64,000 nt of DNA. It comes from Bacillus sp. OV166. GTDB lineage: Bacteria; Bacillota; Bacilli; Bacillales; Cytobacillaceae. Position numbers and translations under genes: made by a program. This document shows positions 16,547 through 25,624 of this stretch, piece by piece; the first letter of the stretch is position 1; each line of letters begins with the position of its first letter. A model generated the notes under the pieces. That model was not told the DNA's origin. It saw nothing but the letters and a program-made list of their open reading frames with translations, and ran no database searches. Where the stretch lies: contig NZ_FXWM01000001.1 in the NCBI RefSeq assembly GCF_900177675.1, positions 5,403,001 through 5,467,000 of the forward strand, read 5' to 3'.

Positions 16547-19500
16547 ATTGGATGTATGACTTTTTCTGATTCAATGATCATCTGATACATATGCTTGGTC
16601 GGTTCTAACGGAGTTACTCCTAGTTCTTCCTCTAATACTTCTGTACATTTTTGATACCATTTCATCGCTTGAGGACGGTTATTTTTCCGGTAATAACAAT
16701 ACATGAGCAAACGATACGCTTCTTCCCATGTTCGGTCGCGTTCAAGGATTTTTTCACACCAGAATATAGCCGACTCGTAATTTTCCTTGCGAACCATTAA
16801 CTGGGCCATTTTCTCGGCCCCTCGTAAAAAATAAACGAGCATGCTCTCTCTTTTGTTAATACACCAATCATCATAACGGCGGTCAGGTAAGTATTCTCCT
16901 TGATAAAGTTGCAAGCCCTTTTCTAAAAAGTTAATGACTTTATCAGGATCAGATTCTTGTAATCCTTCTAGAATCCATGTTTGAAATTGAGTCGTATCTA
17001 ATTCAATCACAGCAGTCGGATTTAGCCCATAGAACAGGCCTTCCCTTATTATAAAAAATGGTGCAGCTCTCGCCTTCCGTAATGGTTCCAGCACATTTTG
17101 CAGACTATTTAAGGCCACTTTAAAATCACGGTCCGCACTTTTTTTATCTTGATAGGGCCAAAGGATCTGAATGATTTCATCCTTGGCAATCGATTCACTT
17201 ACTGTAATTAATAACTGAAACAACTCCTTGGCTTTTTCTCTTTGCCAATCCTTCTCCCTAACTTCCTTCTCACCGAGCCATAGTTTGAACTGACCAAGAG
17301 TTTGAACCCGAATTGTATAACCAGGATGTGCATCAAACATTGCCACTCCCATTTCCCGAAGGATTTTCTCGACATATGGTTTTTGAATTTCCACTTTCCT
17401 GCATTCAATTAACAAAGGTACAAACACTTGCAAATCCTTTGGACTAAATACAGATCTCTTCTGAAAAAAGAATTCAAAATCGTGAACTTGGACGGAACGT
17501 AAGAATTCAGTCATCGTTTTCATAAATAAATCTGTTTCTTTCTGTAAATAAAAAATATAGGAAAACCAGAAATTGCTTAACATTAGCCCAAATGAATCTT
17601 CACATTGCTCGAATAAAGAATTGGCTTTTTCTAAAAATAGATGGGCCTTAGGCAGCCGTTGGTTATAAATACAGGCGATCCCCATGCAAAGAGTAATTAA
17701 AGCAGAAAGCCAGACATCATGGACTTTCTCTGTCTCTTGAAGAGCTTTTTCGCCTGCATCTAAGGCCCGTTGGAGTTCTCCACTCGTTCCATATAAAATA
17801 CAGAGACCCATTAGTGGTTCCGCTTTCCCTCTGTCGACATTCAATTGATCCATAATTTCTAAAGCAGTCTGGTAGCAGTTTTCAGCTAAGTTTAATTCAT
17901 ATTTATTTAGAATCTGTACGGAATGACCCATGCGAATCCAGCCACAAGCCTCAACAAATGGGGCCTTTAGGCTTATTCCTTGCTGAATTCCCGCTTGAGC
18001 AAGTTCTTTTGCCTTTAATCCCTCGCCCGTAAACGCTTCAATTAATGATAGTAATAAATTGGTTTCACGGTGTGCTTGCGGCAGGGACGTAACCTTAGCC
18101 CCGTTCTTTTCCTCTTGAAACAGATAAAGCAATTTCTTCGCCTCATCAAAACGCCCGGTTCTTAAATACAATCTTGCTTGTAAATTTCCGTCCGGACTTG
18201 AAGACTTCGATTCCTGTGTCTTTTTGATCCATTTTTCTGCCTCTGATGATTTACCCGAGTTTAGCAGATTCTCCGATAGCAATTGATAAAGTTTACCCTT
18301 TTCCTCAACCGAACCGTTGCTTTTTTCTCGGTAGGTAATGGCCTCATATAAAATCCTTTCAGCTTGCTGTGGCTGAATTGTATCTAGATAAATTTGGGCT
18401 TTCCCTTCTAATGCCTTACTCATTGCAAGATAATCTTGCCTTTTTTCTGCCATAGAATAGGTCCGATTATAACAATCCTCTGCCTCTGTATAGTGGGAAC
18501 GATAGCGATGGACTTCTGCTTCTAAATACCAAAGATGGTAATAAACATCCATATCCGAATCAGGAATCATCGTTAACTGATCAAATAAGCTTTCCAATTT
18601 TCCGCTTTCAAGCATTTTTAAGCCATGTATTTGTAAGATGGAAGCAATCGCTTGATAGTGATTGATTTTTTTATAATGATGGAGTGCTGCCTCCCACAGG
18701 TTCCTTTTCTCATAAAAACGAGCACATTTTTCGTGGAGGCTAGCATAGTTTCCCGGGTTATTTTTTTGAAAAACATTTTCGAGAAACTCTTTAAATAAGG
18801 CATGATAACGGAAGTGGGTTAATCCAATCTTTTGGATAAATAAATTTCGGTCTTTTAGCTGTTCAAGCATACTGGAGGCTCCATGAATCCCAATTACCTC
18901 ATCACATATTTCTTCCTCCATCTCCTCAAAGATTGAAGTTTGTTCAAGAAACTGCTGGATAATTAGGGGCTGCTTTGAAAAGACTTCCATTACTAAATAC
19001 TGAAAAAAGTCTTGAAGGGAATGCGAAGAGTGTTCAAAAAGCTCAGATATATCATTCTTTAGTGGAATCTGAGTGGCAATCATGCACAAAGCTATAACCC
19101 AGCCTTCTGTCATTTGATAGATGGTTTGGAGGTGTTGGGATTCAACTTCTAATCCGTAAAGATCTGTTAATAACAGGTCCATCTCTTCAATCGTAAGGAC
19201 GAGGTCATCTCTTGTAATCTCTAATAATTGCCCACAGACCTTCATTTTCGTCAGATGCTTCCATCCTGGACAGCTCCGGCTTGAAATAACTAAATGAAAA
19301 TTGGCAGGAATGTGTTCAAGTAATTTTTCAATCCAGCTATTGATGGCATAGGAATGTTCAATTTGATGGAAGTCATCGAGGATTAAAGTAATCTCTTCAT
19401 TTATCAATAAGATTTCATTAATAAACAGGGAACACAAAACACCTAATTCCTCATCGCGAATATAACGATCCATTGATTCGATGTATGTAACTAGTTCGGT

Positions 19501-19782
19501 TCCAAAGTCAGGAGTAATTCCACGAATGGAATGGATGATATAGGTGAGAAAAGGAAGGATATCATCATCGATCGATGAAATGGAGTACCAGCAGCCTGGA
19601 ATTTTTTCATCCCTCATAAATAAAGCAAGTGCCGTACTTTTCCCAAAACCAGCCCCAGAATGAATAAGAGTCAAAGGGTATACAGGGATTTTCTTCATTT
19701 TCTGAGTGAGCTTAGCCCTTCTGATAAAGTCATCTTTTACAACTGGAATGCGCAGCTTTGTTTGAATGATCGGCAGATTCAA
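16534..19782 (-). CDS. giant STAND-helical repeat-SARP (BTAD) transcriptional regulator
   Basis: 1082 aa, TTG start after AAAGGGGG. The N-terminal MalT-like P-loop ATPase has Walker A HSGAGFGKST (residues 41-50) and Walker B LILDDFHQ (133-140), followed by the winged-helix/arm region. Residues of about 340-820 are helical repeats of TPR type. The C-terminus has an OmpR-like winged helix (VQTLGQFKLWLG, about 825-915) and a bacterial transcriptional activator domain (about 920-1070, ELDTTQFQTWI ... EELGVTPLEPT). It lacks the LuxR-type helix-turn-helix of MalT. Such proteins bind ATP and a small inducer through the repeats and then activate promoters. It is immediately upstream of the importer operon, same strand, and the repeats at 16497-16514 and 9563-9580 are candidate binding sites. 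Confidence 0.85.
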   Translation of the reverse strand: MNLPIIQTKLRIPVVKDDFIRRAKLTQKMKKIPVYPLTLIHSGAGFGKSTALALFMRDEKIPGCWYSISSIDDDILPFLTYIIHSIRGITPDFGTELVTYIESMDRYIRDEELGVLCSLFINEILLINEEITLILDDFHQIEHSYAINSWIEKLLEHIPANFHLVISSRSCPGWKHLTKMKVCGQLLEITRDDLVLTIEEMDLLLTDLYGLEVESQHLQTIYQMTEGWVIALCMIATQIPLKNDISELFEHSSHSLQDFFQYLVMEVFSKQPLIIQQFLEQTSIFEEMEEEICDEVIGIHGASSMLEQLKDRNLFIQKIGLTHFRYHALFKEFLENVFQKNNPGNYASLHEKCARFYEKRNLWEAALHHYKKINHYQAIASILQIHGLKMLESGKLESLFDQLTMIPDSDMDVYYHLWYLEAEVHRYRSHYTEAEDCYNRTYSMAEKRQDYLAMSKALEGKAQIYLDTIQPQQAERILYEAITYREKSNGSVEEKGKLYQLLSENLLNSGKSSEAEKWIKKTQESKSSSPDGNLQARLYLRTGRFDEAKKLLYLFQEEKNGAKVTSLPQAHRETNLLLSLIEAFTGEGLKAKELAQAGIQQGISLKAPFVEACGWIRMGHSVQILNKYELNLAENCYQTALEIMDQLNVDRGKAEPLMGLCILYGTSGELQRALDAGEKALQETEKVHDVWLSALITLCMGIACIYNQRLPKAHLFLEKANSLFEQCEDSFGLMLSNFWFSYIFYLQKETDLFMKTMTEFLRSVQVHDFEFFFQKRSVFSPKDLQVFVPLLIECRKVEIQKPYVEKILREMGVAMFDAHPGYTIRVQTLGQFKLWLGEKEVREKDWQREKAKELFQLLITVSESIAKDEIIQILWPYQDKKSADRDFKVALNSLQNVLEPLRKARAAPFFIIREGLFYGLNPTAVIELDTTQFQTWILEGLQESDPDKVINFLEKGLQLYQGEYLPDRRYDDWCINKRESMLVYFLRGAEKMAQLMVRKENYESAIFWCEKILERDRTWEEAYRLLMYCYYRKNNRPQAMKWYQKCTEVLEEELGVTPLEPTKHMYQMIIESEKVIHPMKQP

Positions 19783-19969
19783 ATTATCGGCCCCCTTTCC
19801 ACTTTCGCAATATTTACACTATTTTACCATATTGGGAGTAATAAGTGTACGAGTAGGAAGGAAAACACAATCAATTGTTAATTTAAACATAAGTGGGGAT
19901 TTTTTCTATGTAATAAAAATAAATAATGGAAAAAACTATAGAAATAAGTATAACTAGAGGAGGATTTCT

Positions 19970-20113
19970 ATGCCTGAAAAATGTTTTTATTGTACCACTG
20001 AGATTGAAGAAAGACAGTTGCACTATGTCTCATTTGTATCCTCAAACCAGGAAAGAAATGAATCACTTTGTGATGAATGTTATAAAGAATGGTTGGAAGG
20101 TTTGAAAGGTTAA
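19970..20113 (+). CDS. small zinc-ribbon-like protein, 47 aa, with CxxC/CxxC
   Basis: Starts MPEKCFYCTTEIEERQLHYV and ends LCDECYKEWLEGLKG; GAGGAGGA lies six bases upstream of the ATG. Two CxxC pairs (Cys5/Cys8 and Cys34/Cys37) should bind one zinc. It has no membrane span and no signal. A hairpin follows that could end its transcript. I do not recognise the family; such short treble-clef or zinc-ribbon proteins often bind nucleic acid or act in stress responses, but nothing nearby shows the role. Confidence 0.7.
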   Translation: MPEKCFYCTTEIEERQLHYVSFVSSNQERNESLCDECYKEWLEGLKG

Positions 20114-20147
20114 AATCCTGTTTGGTAGTGAAGTTATAACAAAACAG

Positions 20148-20184
20148 CTGTGACTCCTCCCCTATAAAAATGGGTGGGTCACAG
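20148..20184 (+). terminator. hairpin between the small CxxC gene and the GGDEF-EAL gene
   Basis: CTGTGAC-CC-CCC pairs with GGG-GG-GTCACAG with small bulges around an AT-rich loop. No long T-tract follows (TTTAATT), so it may be a weak terminator or part of the leader of the next gene. Confidence 0.45.
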
Positions 20185-20205
20185 TTTAATTGGAGTGTTG
20201 CGTCA

Positions 20206-22755
20206 TTGTCCATCAAAAAAAAGATGCCATTGATTTTTTGCTTGTTAGTTTTTTTGATTTTATTAACCAATAATGCCTTTCATTATATTCGTTCAAAAAA
20301 CCAGCTGCTCGAAACTAATGAAAGAGAAATTGAAATGATCACTCAAGAAGTGTCATTCCAAGTTGAGAATATAAGAGAAGGCACATTGTATGTTGAAGAT
20401 ATTCTTGCCAGAGAATTAAGGACAGCATCGTTAGCGATAAAACATGCACTGCCACCTAACTATCAAGATATTACAAATGAGCAACTAAAGAAACTTGCCC
20501 AAGAAGTAAGGGTATCGCATATAACCCTGTTAGCGAAAACTGCAGATGATATTATTGGTGTTCGGTCATCAGACCATAAGGAAATTAATATGTCTACCAA
20601 GGGATGGGGATATTGGTATGATGCATTTCACCAATTGTTTGCGTTAACGCCTGTTTCTGTTGGAAAAGGTTTAACATTGCCTTACTTTTGGTCTGGGCCG
20701 ATTGAGATTGCTTCTTCCAATCCCAAGCATACGGATAAATGGGGCTATTATTTTGATGGCACGACCAACTATATTATCAATCCTTATTTTCGTGACAATG
20801 AAGTATTAGAGTATGAACGACGATTTGGACCTGGGGAAGTAATAAAAGGTTTTACAAATGAACGAGGCATCTTAGAATTGACAGTGTTCAATCCAAAGAA
20901 CTTCGGTAAAAAGAAAGAAGTTGTCACTTTAAACGGTAATAGTTATATTCGTATTTCTGCCAAACCAGTATGGTACGGATCATATAGATATAAAAACTAT
21001 CAAGTTGATGCAAAATTTATTAAACAGGCGATAAATTCAAAACAAGTGCAATCCTACAGGGATGATCTTAATGGTAAAGATATAATGAAAACCTTTGTAC
21101 CGGTTTTCTCCACACCCTCTGAACCATTTGTCATCGGCCTTGTTTATAATTATGGGCTCATTGAGAAAGAACTCACTCATGAACTTTTTGTTCATATTTT
21201 ACTTTCCTTCTTTATTATGATTATCGTATTTATTATCAGTTTGATTTTTTCCCGTTCCATTACACAGCCAATAGGTTATATCGTTGAGCAAGTGAATGAA
21301 ATTGCACAAGGTAACTTTAATAATAAATTACACTTAAAACGAAAAGATGAATTAGGCCTGCTTACGGAAAATGTGAATGCCTTATCAAATGATTTGCAGA
21401 ACTATGTGAATGATTTGAATAAGAGCAAAGAATTAATTGAATACCAGGCATATCATGATCCATTAACTGGTTTGTCAAACAGAAGATATTTTTCAGAAAA
21501 ATTAAAACCTACTATCGAACACGCAAAAGAAACCGGTGAAACGGTTTCGGTTTTATTCATTGATATGGATCGTTTTAAACAGGTGAATGACTCCTTTGGA
21601 CATAACAAAGGGGATGAAATACTGAAAATCGTTGCCGAGCGGATTACTGCGTGTTTACCTAGTGACAATAGTATCATTACTAGACAAGGCGGTGATGAAT
21701 TTATTATTTTGCTAATGAATCTTGACCTCTCAGCAACAAAAGCTACAGCAGAAAAAGTTGTCAATACTCTTAAAAAAACCTATCTATTAGATGGCAACGA
21801 AATTTATCTCAGTGCAAGCTGCGGTATTAGCTTATTTCCAGAGCATACAAAAAATATGGAAGCGCTCGTTGTTTATGCTGACATTGCAATGTACTCTGCG
21901 AAAAAGCAAGGGGGTAACAAAGTCATCGTTTATACCGAGAATTTAATAGAGTCGAACATTGAAAGACCAAAACTTGAAGCTAAGTTACGGAAGGCCATTG
22001 AAAATGGCAAGGTAGAAGTTTATTATCAACCGAAGGTTACTGTTGATTCCGGTAAAATTTATGGAGCTGAGGCACTATTAAGATGGAATGATGATGAACT
22101 CGGATTTGTCTCACCCGAACTGTTTATTCCGATTGCTGAAGATATTGGCTTAATCCATCCTTTATGGGAATTTGTTATGAAGGAAGCTTGTCATCAGGTG
22201 TGCAAGTGGAATCGTAACCGTCCAAACCCGATTTCAGTTTCAGTTAATTTCTCGGCCCATCAATTTCATGAACCTTTTAGCATGGTAAAACATGTCACAG
22301 AGATTCTGAAGGAAAGTCAATTGGGTTCTAATAATTTTGAAATAGAAATTACCGAAAGCATTCTCTTGAATAATTCAACGGAAATTATTCAATCACTTAA
22401 ATTGCTTAAAAGCATGGGCATTGCTATTTCGATTGATGATTTTGGAACAGGATATTCTTCCTTAAGCTATTTGAGAAATTTACCAATCGATACCTTGAAA
22501 ATTGATAAATCATTCATTCAAGATATCCATGAAGATTATGCAAATTCAGAGATCCCAGAGGCGATTATTAACCTTGCTCGAAGTCTCCATCTCAATGTAA
22601 TCGCAGAGGGCGTCGAAAAAGAGTATCAAAGAGATTTTTTACTATCGAAAAATTGCATTCAAATGCAGGGCTATTTATTCAGCAAACCGTTAAACACAGA
22701 GGAGTTTGAGCAATACCTTCGAAAAGATCAAAATAAAAGTGGAGAGATTATTTAA
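20206..22755 (+). CDS. membrane-bound diguanylate cyclase/phosphodiesterase (GGDEF-EAL)
   Basis: 849 aa from TTG 20206 (GGAG ten bases upstream). An in-frame ATG at 20170 lies inside a hairpin without a ribosome site and is rejected. Order: membrane span at about residues 6-26, an extracytoplasmic Cache-like sensor of about 290 residues, a second span (LSFFIMIIVFIISLIF), a HAMP linker, GGDEF with an intact RQGGDEFI motif and DPLTGLSNRR, then EAL with GAEALLRW, NFSAHQF and DDFGTGYSSLSYL. Both catalytic motifs look active, so it could make or degrade c-di-GMP. No RxxD inhibitory site precedes GGDEF. It ends eight bases inside the convergent thrB gene. Confidence 0.9.
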   Translation: MSIKKKMPLIFCLLVFLILLTNNAFHYIRSKNQLLETNEREIEMITQEVSFQVENIREGTLYVEDILARELRTASLAIKHALPPNYQDITNEQLKKLAQEVRVSHITLLAKTADDIIGVRSSDHKEINMSTKGWGYWYDAFHQLFALTPVSVGKGLTLPYFWSGPIEIASSNPKHTDKWGYYFDGTTNYIINPYFRDNEVLEYERRFGPGEVIKGFTNERGILELTVFNPKNFGKKKEVVTLNGNSYIRISAKPVWYGSYRYKNYQVDAKFIKQAINSKQVQSYRDDLNGKDIMKTFVPVFSTPSEPFVIGLVYNYGLIEKELTHELFVHILLSFFIMIIVFIISLIFSRSITQPIGYIVEQVNEIAQGNFNNKLHLKRKDELGLLTENVNALSNDLQNYVNDLNKSKELIEYQAYHDPLTGLSNRRYFSEKLKPTIEHAKETGETVSVLFIDMDRFKQVNDSFGHNKGDEILKIVAERITACLPSDNSIITRQGGDEFIILLMNLDLSATKATAEKVVNTLKKTYLLDGNEIYLSASCGISLFPEHTKNMEALVVYADIAMYSAKKQGGNKVIVYTENLIESNIERPKLEAKLRKAIENGKVEVYYQPKVTVDSGKIYGAEALLRWNDDELGFVSPELFIPIAEDIGLIHPLWEFVMKEACHQVCKWNRNRPNPISVSVNFSAHQFHEPFSMVKHVTEILKESQLGSNNFEIEITESILLNNSTEIIQSLKLLKSMGIAISIDDFGTGYSSLSYLRNLPIDTLKIDKSFIQDIHEDYANSEIPEAIINLARSLHLNVIAEGVEKEYQRDFLLSKNCIQMQGYLFSKPLNTEEFEQYLRKDQNKSGEII

Positions 22756-23665
22756 TAAATCTCTCCACCATATTAACCCTGCTTCCTCTATAATCTATAT
22801 TTAGTATCTTCGCTGACATAGTTGAAAATGCACTTTGGATTCCTTGTGCGAGCTGGTTTCCTTTTCCCTTCTCCGTAAAACAAAGAACAGTTGGTCCTGC
22901 ACCGCTTAGTGCCACTCCGAATGCACCATTTGATTTAGCGATATCTACTATTTCTTGATAGAAGTTAATCAATGGTTTTCGGTACGGTTGGTGAAAAAGG
23001 TCCTGCTCCATCATTTTCCCTGCCATCTCCCAGTTTTGAGTTAATAGGGCCGCTACCAAAAGATTAGCAGTAGAAGAAGCTTGAATGGCTTCTTCACGGG
23101 AAAAAGCTGCTGGAAGCACCCCGCGTGAGTCCTTTGTTAAGAGGATCTCATCTGGAATAACTGCTACCATCTCAAAAGTAATATTAGAAAAGCTTAGTAT
23201 ATCTACTTCGTTTTGTTTATATGAGCCGATGACCAGTCCACCGAAAAGAGAAGCACCCACATTATCTGGATGACCCTCAATCTCTGTTGCGATTAGCAGC
23301 TTTTCTTGCTGGGTTAGACCTAGCTTTCCTACCGTATCCGCTAGTTCAATCCCCGCAACTATCGCTGCAGCACTTGAACCAAGCCCACGTGCTAGCGGAA
23401 TATCACTTTCGACTTTTATTTTGCAAGGCTGTAATTCGATGCCATAGTTAGATGCCGTTTTAATAGCAATCTGACAGATAAAATGGGTCTCATCCGTTGA
23501 GAGGGATTTCAATTCATCACAAGCAGACCGAATATCCCACTTTTGGCTCTCCTCCACCTCTAACGTCAAATACAAATCAACAGCTAGTCCCATTGAATCA
23601 AAGCCTGGACCTAGATTTGCTGTACTTGCAGGTACTTTGATGGTAAAACGATCATTTAATGTCAC
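22748..23665 (-). CDS. thrB: homoserine kinase
   Basis: 305 aa from GTG 23665, nine bases after GAGGAG; a TTG at 23674 abuts the ribosome site and is unlikely. GHMP kinase: VPASTANLGPGFDSMGLAV at the N-terminus and the ATP loop ARGLGSSAAAIVAGIELA near residue 90, with the C-terminal GVALSGAGPTVLCF. It phosphorylates homoserine for threonine synthesis. In Bacillus the order is hom-thrC-thrB; here thrC is reduced to a scar, so this enzyme has no threonine synthase partner in the locus. Confidence 0.95.
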   Translation of the reverse strand: MTLNDRFTIKVPASTANLGPGFDSMGLAVDLYLTLEVEESQKWDIRSACDELKSLSTDETHFICQIAIKTASNYGIELQPCKIKVESDIPLARGLGSSAAAIVAGIELADTVGKLGLTQQEKLLIATEIEGHPDNVGASLFGGLVIGSYKQNEVDILSFSNITFEMVAVIPDEILLTKDSRGVLPAAFSREEAIQASSTANLLVAALLTQNWEMAGKMMEQDLFHQPYRKPLINFYQEIVDIAKSNGAFGVALSGAGPTVLCFTEKGKGNQLAQGIQSAFSTMSAKILNIDYRGSRVNMVERFIK

Positions 23666-23763
23666 TATAGACAACTCCTCGAATATGTTCAGTCACTGCC
23701 TTTTCATCATTTGGGAATGGGATTGGCTTACTCGTATATATTCTTCAAATAATCCTGGCCAGC
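23652..23763 (-). pseudogene. thrC: threonine synthase remnant (thrC deleted to a scar)
   Basis: Between hom and thrB only about 100 bases remain. On the minus strand one frame reads SWPGLFEEYIRV directly after the hom stop, like a ThrC N-terminus (MWxGLxxxYKEFLPV). Another frame, 23729-23652, reads KPIPFPNDEKAVTEHIRGVV and ends YSDIK-stop, like the ThrC C-terminus (PND-VxEHIRGV), overlapping the thrB start as is normal. The two pieces are out of frame with each other, so the central about 320 codons are gone. The family matches are from memory and need an alignment. Confidence 0.7.
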
Positions 23764-25059
23764 TTATAACGATTTCCTCACTACCCGATACGCACTTTTT
23801 ATTTCCTTAACTGCCTTGAGATCATTTAATTCTTGTAAAATTTGATCATAATTAGTTAATGATGCTCGATGTGTTACTAAAACAATTTCTGAGGTTTCAT
23901 TTTTCTTAACAGGCAGCTGTAAGATCTTTTCAAAGCTGACTCCATATTTTGCAAAGATGGTGGTTATATCAGCGAAAACACCAACCTCATCTTGCACATG
24001 AATCCTTAAGAAATATTTAGAGTATTTCTCCCCATTATCTTTCAATTGCTTTGGATATTGAGGTGTCACAGCACTCCGTCCATTTACCCCAAGCCTTAGA
24101 TTTTTGATTACCGCGACTAAGTCCGAAACAATTGCAGTTGCAGTTGGCAAGCTTCCAGCACCTGGTCCATAAAACATAGTTTCACCAACCGATTCACCAT
24201 AAACGTAAACGGCATTATATTCATTTTGTACCGAAGCAAGTGGATGATTATTTGATAAGAACGTAGGGGCCACACTTACCTCGACTTTTTCCCCTTCACG
24301 ATGGGCATAGCCAATTAGTTTCATCGTATATCCTAATTGTTTTCCATAGCGCAAATCTTCATCGGTTACCTTCGAAATACCGGACACCTGTACATCTTCC
24401 AAATCAATATGCATCGAAAAGCCTAATGTCGCTAAGATTGTCATTTTACGGGCGGCATCTAGTCCTTCTACATCCGAGGTAGGATCTGCTTCGGCAAACC
24501 CAAGCTCCTGTGCTTCCTTGAGGACCTCTTCATAGGAACGGCCTTCGTCGCTCATTTTGGTTAGTATATAATTGGTTGTTCCATTTACAATTCCCATCAG
24601 CTGTTTAATTCGGTCAGAGGCAAGTCCATCGACTAATCCTCGCAGAATTGGGATCCCTCCGGCAACACTTGCTTCATAAAACAAATCACAGCCGTGTTCA
24701 GAAGCTACGGTTAACAGTTCCGAACCATGCAAGGCCATTAGATCCTTATTCGCAGTAACAACATGCTTACCTTGACGAAGAGCAGTGATTAAATAATCTT
24801 TTGTATCTTGTACTCCGCCCATTACCTCGATTACAACATCAATTTCCTCATCAAAAAGGATTTCTTCCGTGTTTGATGTTAAAACCTTAGCATCTATTTC
24901 AACTGGTCTAATTTTATGTACATCTTGGACAAGTATCTTTTTTATTACAACCGGGCAGCCCACCTGGTGGATTAATTTATCTTGATTTTTTTCAATAATT
25001 TTTACTACCCCACAACCTACAGTGCCTAAACCCAATAACCCAATCGAGATTGCTTTCAT
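23764..25059 (-). CDS. hom: homoserine dehydrogenase
   Basis: 431 aa, ATG after GGGAGGGTAAAAC. The Rossmann motif ISIGLLGLGTVGCGVV is at the N-terminus, the active-site region NGTTNYILTKMSDEGRSYEEV near 170-190 (Lys/Asp follow in DVEGLDAARKMTILA), and a C-terminal ACT domain starts near 350 (YFLRIHVQDEVGVFADITTIF). It reduces aspartate semialdehyde to homoserine, the branch point to threonine and methionine; with thrC gone here, methionine or O-acylhomoserine could be the main outlet. First gene of the hom-(thrC)-thrB operon. Confidence 0.95.
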   Translation of the reverse strand: MKAISIGLLGLGTVGCGVVKIIEKNQDKLIHQVGCPVVIKKILVQDVHKIRPVEIDAKVLTSNTEEILFDEEIDVVIEVMGGVQDTKDYLITALRQGKHVVTANKDLMALHGSELLTVASEHGCDLFYEASVAGGIPILRGLVDGLASDRIKQLMGIVNGTTNYILTKMSDEGRSYEEVLKEAQELGFAEADPTSDVEGLDAARKMTILATLGFSMHIDLEDVQVSGISKVTDEDLRYGKQLGYTMKLIGYAHREGEKVEVSVAPTFLSNNHPLASVQNEYNAVYVYGESVGETMFYGPGAGSLPTATAIVSDLVAVIKNLRLGVNGRSAVTPQYPKQLKDNGEKYSKYFLRIHVQDEVGVFADITTIFAKYGVSFEKILQLPVKKNETSEIVLVTHRASLTNYDQILQELNDLKAVKEIKSAYRVVRKSL

Positions 25060-25118
25060 GTTTTACCCTCCCACTTTTTTGTCCACTCAAGGAATACAAT
25101 TGTTTGTCTGTTGTAGAC

Positions 25119-25147
25119 ATTATATGATTCTCTTTATTTTTTTACAA
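25119..25147 (-). promoter_or_regulatory. hom promoter
   Basis: Minus strand: TTGTAA (25147-25142), 17 bases, TATAAT (25124-25119), about 60 bases before the hom start. Confidence 0.7.
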
Positions 25148-25262
25148 TAGGTTTGTTTCTAGCAATTATAGTTTAACCGCTTACTACCGTATTATAAAGG
25201 GATTACTTTATATTGAGCAAAATTTTTCACAAAAATTTGAAATATTTTTTCTTTTTTATCCC

Positions 25263-25292
25263 TTTACAAGATTGAAGGTATAGTTGTAGAAT
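25263..25292 (+). promoter_or_regulatory. serA promoter upstream of the T-box leader
   Basis: TTTACA (25263-25268), 18 bases, TAGAAT (25287-25292), about 50 bases before the first T-box element. Confidence 0.45.
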
Positions 25293-25344
25293 AATCACTA
25301 TATTCAGTTATTTTTTGAAATTTCAATCTTTTAGATATCTTCCA

Positions 25345-25598
25345 TAAATGAAAAGTGATGACGAAGACGGTATTAAGAAAATGCTTCAGAGAGCTGGTGC
25401 TTGCTGCGAACCAGTGCAATTTTCTTAAGATGCCCAGCCCTTCTGAACTGGCCGCCGAAAGTTTTAGTAGGCGGTGCCCGGTTGAAACCGTTAACTTGTT
25501 GAGGCTGCTTTTATTTTGCAGCAAAAGAGGGTGGCACCACGCGTTTATTCACGTCCCTCATAACAAGACAATTCTGTCTGTTATGAGGGACGTTTTTT
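25345..25598 (+). ncRNA. T-box leader (serine) of serA
   Basis: Shows the T-box hallmarks in order: GATGACGAAG at the base of stem I, AGAGAG and GCTGCGAACCAGTG of the distal stem I loops, the T-box sequence AGAGGGTGGCACCACGCG at 25526-25543 that pairs with the uncharged tRNA end, and a strong terminator. Two serine codons, AGC (in GCCCAGCCC) and TCT (in CCTTCTGAAC), lie in the specifier region; either fits the downstream serA gene. It should cause readthrough when tRNA-Ser is uncharged. Confidence 0.88.
25551..25598 (+). terminator. T-box regulated terminator
   Basis: ACGTCCCTCATAAC / GTTATGAGGGACGT with an inner AGACA/TGTCT stem and six T. The alternative antiterminator uses the T-box sequence just upstream. 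Confidence 0.85.
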
Positions 25599-25624
25599 AT
25601 TAGAAATTAAAGGAGGATTCAAAA

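Noticed and set aside
20170-20205. ATG start 12 codons upstream for the GGDEF-EAL gene
   Set aside because: It lies inside a hairpin and lacks a ribosome site; TTG at 20206 follows GGAG.
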